A stretch of 9,323 bases of DNA, taken from assembly GCA_018896395.1 (NCBI GenBank), contig JAHIMN010000302.1, positions 1 to 9,323 on the forward strand, given 5' to 3'. The notes under the pieces are model-generated. The model did no database searches and had not been told where the DNA came from. It saw only the letters and a list, made by a program, of their open reading frames with translations. The translations under genes and the position numbers were made by a program. Source of the stretch: Verrucomicrobiota bacterium (GTDB lineage: Bacteria > Verrucomicrobiota > Kiritimatiellia > JAAZAB01). How positions within the stretch are numbered: the first letter of the stretch is position 1; every line of letters starts with the position of its first letter. Positions 6,579 through 9,323 of the stretch are shown piece after piece.

Positions 6579-6608
6579 CACAGCCTTTTCGTTCGTTTAA
6601 CTGCGCCA

Positions 6609-6662
6609 ATTACAGCGCGGCAGCGTTAGGTCCGAATGAGAACCAAGTTAGAAGTTGGTTAG
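6609..6662 (-). promoter_or_regulatory. Candidate four-half-site Pho box and -10 of the porin promoter
   Basis: Read on the minus strand, four related hexamers start exactly 11 bp apart: CTAACC (6662-6657), CTAACT (6651-6646), CTCATT (6640-6635) and CTAACG (6629-6624). Nine bases later comes TGTAAT (6614-6609), five of six matches to the -10 consensus. Four half-sites at one helical turn would seat two PhoB dimers head-to-tail, and the promoter layout matches the pstS site. This predicts transcription starting near 6600, with a leader of about 140 nt before the porin ATG. Confidence 0.75.
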
Positions 6663-6766
6663 ATTTTGAGGGGATCACGGCGGAGTAAGATAGGCAAAAG
6701 CCGGCTGGCTGGGATCGAAATGCGGGATGTGGTCAAGCGCTTCCAGCAACGGGTAGATGAGCCAAA

Positions 6767-8539
6767 TTATCTGGCGGGGATTCTGATGGTAAAAGTGCTG
6801 CCCTGCCCGGGCTCGCTGGCGACAGTCACCGTGCCGCGATGCGCCAGCGCGATGTGTTTAACGATGGCCAGGCCCAGACCGGTTCCGCCGAGCGTTCGAC
6901 TGCGGGCCTCATCCACGCGATAAAACCGCTCGAAGAGACGGGGAAGATGTTTCTTCTCAATTCCAGGCCCCTGGTCAGTCACTTGGATTTCCACGTCGTT
7001 GTCTGCCAAGCGACCGCCAATAAGGATTCGCGTTCCGTTTACACTGAATTTGATTGCGTTGTCGAGCAGGTTGCCCACGGCTTGCTCCAACAGGGCGGCG
7101 TTGATGGGGGCCGTAACTTCTGCGGGGCACTCCACTGATAGGCTGATTAACTTGGCCGCGGCCGCCACGGTGAACGAATTGGCCGCTCGTTGCAGGACAT
7201 CGCCGATCGCGCCTGGTTCGAGGGTAACGCGTTTGCGCTCAGCGTCAAATTCGATCCGGGACAAGCTCAGCAAATCTTCCACCAGTGCTTCCATACGGGC
7301 CACCTGCCGGGTCATCATGGCCAGGAACCGTGAATTCTCAACGGGATCCATCGGCCTGGTGTCCGACAGAGTTTCCACACAGCCCTTGAGGGCGGTGATC
7401 GGCGTCTTGAGTTCATGCGATACGTTGGCGACAAAGTCGCGGCGAACCGTCTCCAAACGTTTCAACCGCGTGATGTCGCTCAAAACAATCAACGCGCCGA
7501 TATTGTGGGCCGCGCTGTCCGTCAGGACCGTGCCGTGAAGTTGAAGGAAACGTTCTTCGTTGCCATAAATGACAATCTCGCCTTCTGCCGGACCCGTTCC
7601 TGCGAGGGTGGCGCCGATAAAGGCCTGCAGGTCACGGTTGCGCACGGTTTCCTGGATACTGCGTCCACGCGCCTGTTCGGGTGCAAGATCGAACAGGCGC
7701 GCGGCGGCATGATTGAGATGCAGGATGCGTTCGTCGCGGTCCACCGCCAAAACGCCTTCCGCCATGCTTGAGAACACCGCTTCCTGCTCGTTGCGTTGGC
7801 GCGTGATGGTGCCCATGCGTTCGCCGAGCTGCTCTGCCATCTGGTTGAGCGTTCGGGCCAGGTCGCCGAGTTCCTCGCTGTCGGGCCGCGCGACCCGGGC
7901 TTCCAGGTCGCCGTGCGCGATGCGCTCGGCCACCCGGCGTATGTCTTCCAGGGGACGGCTGATCCGCCGCGAGAGGAGCCACGTGATCGCGGCGAACAGG
8001 ATGGCGACGATCAGCCAACCCATGATGATGTTCCGGATAACCGCATGCAACGACCAGTCAATGAACGCGAGCGGGAGGGAAACACGCGCCACCGCGAGCA
8101 GTGTGTTGCCCTGCCGCACGGGGATGGCCAGGTACATCAGGCTTTGGCGCCGGGTGTCGCTGAAGCGCACAGCTTTGCCGGTTTCACCTTTCAGTGCCGC
8201 GGTGATTTCCGGCCGGTTACGGTGGTTCTCCATGCCGGCGGGATTGTCCTCGGCATCGCCGATCACGCGGCCATCCGGCAGAATGATCGTGATGCGGGTC
8301 GTCATCAGGCGACCCAACTCCTTGCACAGCCGGTCTGCGACGCCGCTCTCTTGTTCCGGTAGAATGGCGGCCGCTTCCCGGGCAACGATCTGGGCTTGAA
8401 TGAGCAGCTCAACGGCCACCTGGTCCTGATGAAACCCGCGCAGCGAATGCGTGGCATACCACGCCATCGCCGCAAACGCGATCATGGCGCTCATCAGGAA
8501 GGAGGCATAAACCCGCCACATGATTTTTTTACGGCGCAT
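6767..8539 (-). CDS. phoR: Phosphate-regulon sensor histidine kinase PhoR, with extracytoplasmic sensor and PAS domain
   Basis: PhoR autophosphorylates under phosphate limitation and passes the phosphate to PhoB. The 590-residue product has TM1 at about 7-29 and an extracytoplasmic sensor at about 30-165 with a Cache-like core (TIILPDGRVIGDAEDNP, MENHRNRPEI, MYLAIPV). TM2 is near 170-189, followed by HAMP (190-243, ending ...DLEARV then LNQMAEQLGE). A PAS domain spans about 250-358 (SSMAEGVLAVDRDERILHLN). The HisKA region has the phospho-acceptor H375 in NVSHELKTP. The ATPase domain has the N box (LLDNAIKFS, N494), DQGPG (522-526), RLFERFYR (534-541) and GGTGLGL (551-557). It starts 2 nt after the phoB stop with AAGGA inside the end of phoB, so the two are translationally coupled. 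E. coli PhoR lacks a large periplasmic domain; this architecture is closer to B. subtilis PhoR. The PhoR assignment rests on domains plus the neighbouring phoB and pst genes. Confidence 0.93.
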   Translation of the reverse strand: MRRKKIMWRVYASFLMSAMIAFAAMAWYATHSLRGFHQDQVAVELLIQAQIVAREAAAILPEQESGVADRLCKELGRLMTTRITIILPDGRVIGDAEDNPAGMENHRNRPEITAALKGETGKAVRFSDTRRQSLMYLAIPVRQGNTLLAVARVSLPLAFIDWSLHAVIRNIIMGWLIVAILFAAITWLLSRRISRPLEDIRRVAERIAHGDLEARVARPDSEELGDLARTLNQMAEQLGERMGTITRQRNEQEAVFSSMAEGVLAVDRDERILHLNHAAARLFDLAPEQARGRSIQETVRNRDLQAFIGATLAGTGPAEGEIVIYGNEERFLQLHGTVLTDSAAHNIGALIVLSDITRLKRLETVRRDFVANVSHELKTPITALKGCVETLSDTRPMDPVENSRFLAMMTRQVARMEALVEDLLSLSRIEFDAERKRVTLEPGAIGDVLQRAANSFTVAAAAKLISLSVECPAEVTAPINAALLEQAVGNLLDNAIKFSVNGTRILIGGRLADNDVEIQVTDQGPGIEKKHLPRLFERFYRVDEARSRTLGGTGLGLAIVKHIALAHRGTVTVASEPGQGSTFTIRIPAR

Positions 8540-8541
8540 GC

Positions 8542-9228
8542 TTATTCCTTAAAACGATAGCCTACGCCCCGCACAGTCTCAATATAATCGGCCCGGGCCC
8601 CCAGTTTTTTTCTGATGCCGACGATTTGCACGTCAACGGCCCGGTCGGTTACGGCATAATCCTCTCCACGCACAGCATCGACGATCTGTTCCCGGGTCAT
8701 GACCCAGCCTGGACGGCGGGCAAGAAGATGAAGGATGCGGAGTTCCGAGAACGTCATTTCCACCGGTTTGCCCTTGATGAGGACTTCATGCCGCCCGGGA
8801 TTGATGACCAAATCGTAAATTCGGATCATCGCATCCATTTCAACCACGGGGTGCTTACGGCGGCGCAATATGGCATGGACACGGGCCACCAGCACTTTCA
8901 TGCTGAACGGTTTCATGATGTAGTCGTCCGCCCCCAGTTCTAAGCCAAGGACCACATCGCTCTCTTCATTCTTGGCCGTCACCATCATGATGGGGATGGC
9001 GGCCGTCTGGGGGTTTTGCTTGAGACTGCGGCAGATTTCCAGGCCATTCAACCCCGGCAACATCAGATCCAGCAAAACCAGGGCAGGAATTTTTTGTGAA
9101 ATGATTTTGAGAGCCTGCTCGCCGTTGGCTGCCGTGGTGACGCTGTATCCCTCGCGCGTCAGGTGGTAGCGAAGTAATTCGAGAATATCCTCTTCATCTT
9201 CAACAATAACAATGTGTTCCTTGGCCAT
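8542..9228 (-). CDS. phoB: Phosphate-regulon response regulator PhoB
   Basis: PhoB is the cytoplasmic DNA-binding regulator activated by PhoR. The 228-residue protein has an N-terminal receiver domain with acidic pocket E10-D11-E12, phospho-acceptor D54 in LVLLDLMLPG, T84 in VTAK and K106 in MKPF. The C-terminal winged-helix DNA-binding domain of the OmpR/PhoB type spans about 133-228. Its recognition helix lies in TDRAVDVQIVGIRKKLG (194-210), and it ends IETVRGVGYRFKE. Length and order match the family. I choose ATG 9228 (MAKEHIVIVEDEED), preceded by AAGGCGG about 11 nt upstream; the open frame extends to a TTG at 9258, which would add ten residues ahead of the conserved beta strand. It should bind the repeated CTAAC-type hexamers before the porin and pstS. 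No such repeat is seen before phoB itself. Confidence 0.95.
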   Translation of the reverse strand: MAKEHIVIVEDEEDILELLRYHLTREGYSVTTAANGEQALKIISQKIPALVLLDLMLPGLNGLEICRSLKQNPQTAAIPIMMVTAKNEESDVVLGLELGADDYIMKPFSMKVLVARVHAILRRRKHPVVEMDAMIRIYDLVINPGRHEVLIKGKPVEMTFSELRILHLLARRPGWVMTREQIVDAVRGEDYAVTDRAVDVQIVGIRKKLGARADYIETVRGVGYRFKE

Positions 9229-9291
9229 AATTGGTGCCGCCTTCTTAAAAATATGCAATCCGGGAAATGGCGATTGGATTCTTTGCCGCTG

Positions 9292-9320
9292 AGTTTATCC
9301 CGTTTTGATCGGGCCGTCAA
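9292..9320 (-). promoter_or_regulatory. Candidate sigma70-type promoter of phoBR
   Basis: On the minus strand TTGACG (9320-9315, five of six to the -35 consensus) is followed after exactly 17 bp by TAAACT (9297-9292, four of six to the -10). The start would fall near 9285, about 57 nt before the phoB ATG. The spacer carries a short inverted repeat (CCCG...CGGG). The site touches the right edge, so upstream elements are not visible. Confidence 0.5.
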
Positions 9321-9323
9321 AAA

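Larger units (their letters stand above)
6460..6766. other. Intergenic region between phoR and porin (307 nt)
   Basis: This gap holds, in transcription order, a 30-codon open stretch of unclear meaning (6764-6675), the four-repeat Pho box and -10 (6662-6609), the porin leader with possible hairpins (6578-6536) and the tandem ribosome sites (6528-6464). I see no convincing Rho-independent terminator after phoR, so phoBR transcripts may read through into the porin. Confidence 0.6.

Noticed and set aside
6663..6766. Rho-independent terminator after phoR
   Set aside because: AGCCGGCTTTT is the best candidate, but it is a short palindrome without a loop and with only four T residues.
7713..8399. 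Plus-strand open frame of 228 codons opposite phoR
   Set aside because: Arg/Ser-rich antisense shadow of the phoR coding frame with no recognisable domain.
9298..9315. Terminator of an upstream gene at the right edge
   Set aside because: The CCCG/CGGG pair is only 4 bp and is followed by no T-tract in either direction; it fits better as the spacer of the phoB promoter.

Overview
The window holds one compact phosphate-starvation (Pho) locus with every gene on the minus strand. In transcription order, right to left: phoB, phoR, an outer-membrane porin, a small unrecognised gene, pstS, pstC, pstA, pstB and the first 165 codons of phoU, which runs off the left edge. I found no convincing gene on the plus strand.

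Organism: the porin and the cleavable signal peptides point to a Gram-negative (diderm) bacterium of middling GC content. Shine-Dalgarno sites are strong and close to AGGAGG. The porin resembles the 'putative porin' (Porin_5) family. That porin type, the enlarged PstA/PstC permeases and a PhoR with a large extracytoplasmic sensor do not look like an enteric bacterium. A PVC-group or delta-proteobacterium-like lineage is my guess, at low confidence.

Layout: a sigma70-like promoter at the right edge (9292-9320) precedes phoB (response regulator) and phoR (membrane histidine kinase), which are 2 nt apart. A 307-nt gap (6460-6766) follows. It carries four hexamers related to CTAACG at an exact 11-bp period (6624-6662), then a -10-like TGTAAT. 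I read this as a double PhoB-binding site driving the porin and the small gene. A second, two-hexamer version with a CATAAT -10 lies just before pstS (4829-4858). A GC-rich stem-loop sits between pstS and pstC and could raise PstS relative to the membrane components.

Working together: PhoR-PhoB would sense phosphate limitation and activate the two Pho boxes. The porin would admit anions through the outer membrane, PstS would capture phosphate in the periplasm, PstC/PstA/PstB would import it using ATP, and PhoU would link transporter state to PhoR signalling. The less ordinary parts are the small winged-helix-like protein between porin and pstS, the roughly 180-residue periplasmic loop in PstA, two apparent extra membrane segments in PstC, and the Pho-box architecture. 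I see no mobile element, tRNA, rRNA or CRISPR array.
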